Position numbers and translations under genes: made by a program. The notes below the pieces were generated by a model. That model ran no database searches. It was not told the origin of the DNA and saw only the letters and a program-made list of their open reading frames with translations. Below, piece by piece: positions 52,113-52,140 of a DNA stretch of 52,140 nt. The DNA lies in the NCBI GenBank assembly GCA_944393205.1, contig CALXZI010000007.1, positions 1 to 52,140 of the forward strand, given 5' to 3'. The stretch's first letter is position 1; each line of letters opens with the position of its first letter. This stretch comes from an uncultured Alphaproteobacteria bacterium. Its GTDB lineage: Bacteria; Pseudomonadota; Alphaproteobacteria; RF32; CAG-239.

Positions 52113-52140
52113 CTCGTCATTCTAAACCGTTTTTTTTTTT
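52113..52140 (-). promoter_or_regulatory. A-tract promoter module of pilin-like gene B (partial)
   Basis: The block 52113-52129 matches 22370-22386 base for base, with TAGAAT (minus strand, 52119-52124) and the homopolymer run beginning at 52130. At least 11 T are seen before the window ends, so the upstream box is not visible. Confidence 0.5.

Noticed and set aside
1-52140. tRNA, rRNA, tmRNA or CRISPR genes
   Set aside because: No cloverleaf-like sequence with a T-arm, no rRNA-like stretch and no regularly spaced repeats were seen by reading; a covariance-model search would be needed to exclude tRNA or tmRNA formally.

Overview
The window looks like chromosomal DNA of an AT-rich, Gram-negative alphaproteobacterium, probably a host-associated and poorly characterised lineage. 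The evidence is gene order and gene type: prmC followed by a DUF4167 gene; a divergent bamE next to yceD-rpmF-plsX-fabH-ihfA-merR; a DksA that has lost most zinc cysteines; rimP-nusA-ylxR-infB-rbfA; and outer-membrane genes (BamE, two beta-barrels, MsbA). No rRNA, tRNA, insertion sequence, phage gene or CRISPR array was seen.

Layout. 1-6.9 kb: a long minus-strand run, asnS - secreted unknown - rpoH - prmC - DUF4167 - metallophosphoesterase - HAD hydrolase - unknown, ending in a terminator. 7-12.4 kb: a glycine-zipper lipoprotein, an unknown gene, divergent bamE, and the ribosome/lipid/DNA-binding cluster yceD-rpmF-plsX-fabH-ihfA-merR. 12.5-18.4 kb is more accessory: a tandem pair of small membrane proteins, an iron alcohol dehydrogenase - cupin - (23-residue ORF) - flavodoxin operon behind a MerR-type stretched promoter, a GltD-like oxidoreductase, and an outer-membrane barrel with a membrane-anchored partner. 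18.5-21.6 kb: a pilin-like gene, then dksA-maf-rng-yacG. 21.6-22.4 kb: a pilin-like gene on the opposite strand. 22.5-28.7 kb: the rimP-nusA-ylxR-infB-rbfA translation/transcription operon behind a terminator-like leader hairpin, then mscL with a zinc-ribbon tail.

28.8-45.7 kb mixes envelope and maintenance genes: a YbhN-type membrane protein with a Sel1-repeat protein, uup, mutS, a PhoR-like kinase without a partner regulator, a MATE exporter, an APH-like kinase, a DMT-type transporter, and a minus-strand run of uracil-DNA glycosylase - phosphoglycerol-transferase-like enzyme - CDP-alcohol phosphatidyltransferase - DsbD/ScsB-like reductase. 45.8-52.1 kb: a second beta-barrel, msbA, ftsB, an M23 peptidase with a bactofilin, smpB, a small XRE regulator, and a second long-leader pilin-like gene.

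The most unusual signal is the pair of pilin-like genes at 21.6-22.4 and 51.4-52.1 kb. They share a nearly identical 5' module: an A-tract promoter with a TAGAAT box at the same distance from the start codon, the same ribosome-binding region and the same prepilin core. Their ends carry the same cysteine pattern, but their middles are unrelated, and their leaders are long (26 and 62 residues), the longer one built of imperfect repeats. A third pilin-like protein at 18.5 kb has the same cleavage motif with a normal short leader. Other points of note are the MerR-type operator with no adjacent regulator, the tiny coupled ORF at 14.1 kb and the rimP leader hairpin.
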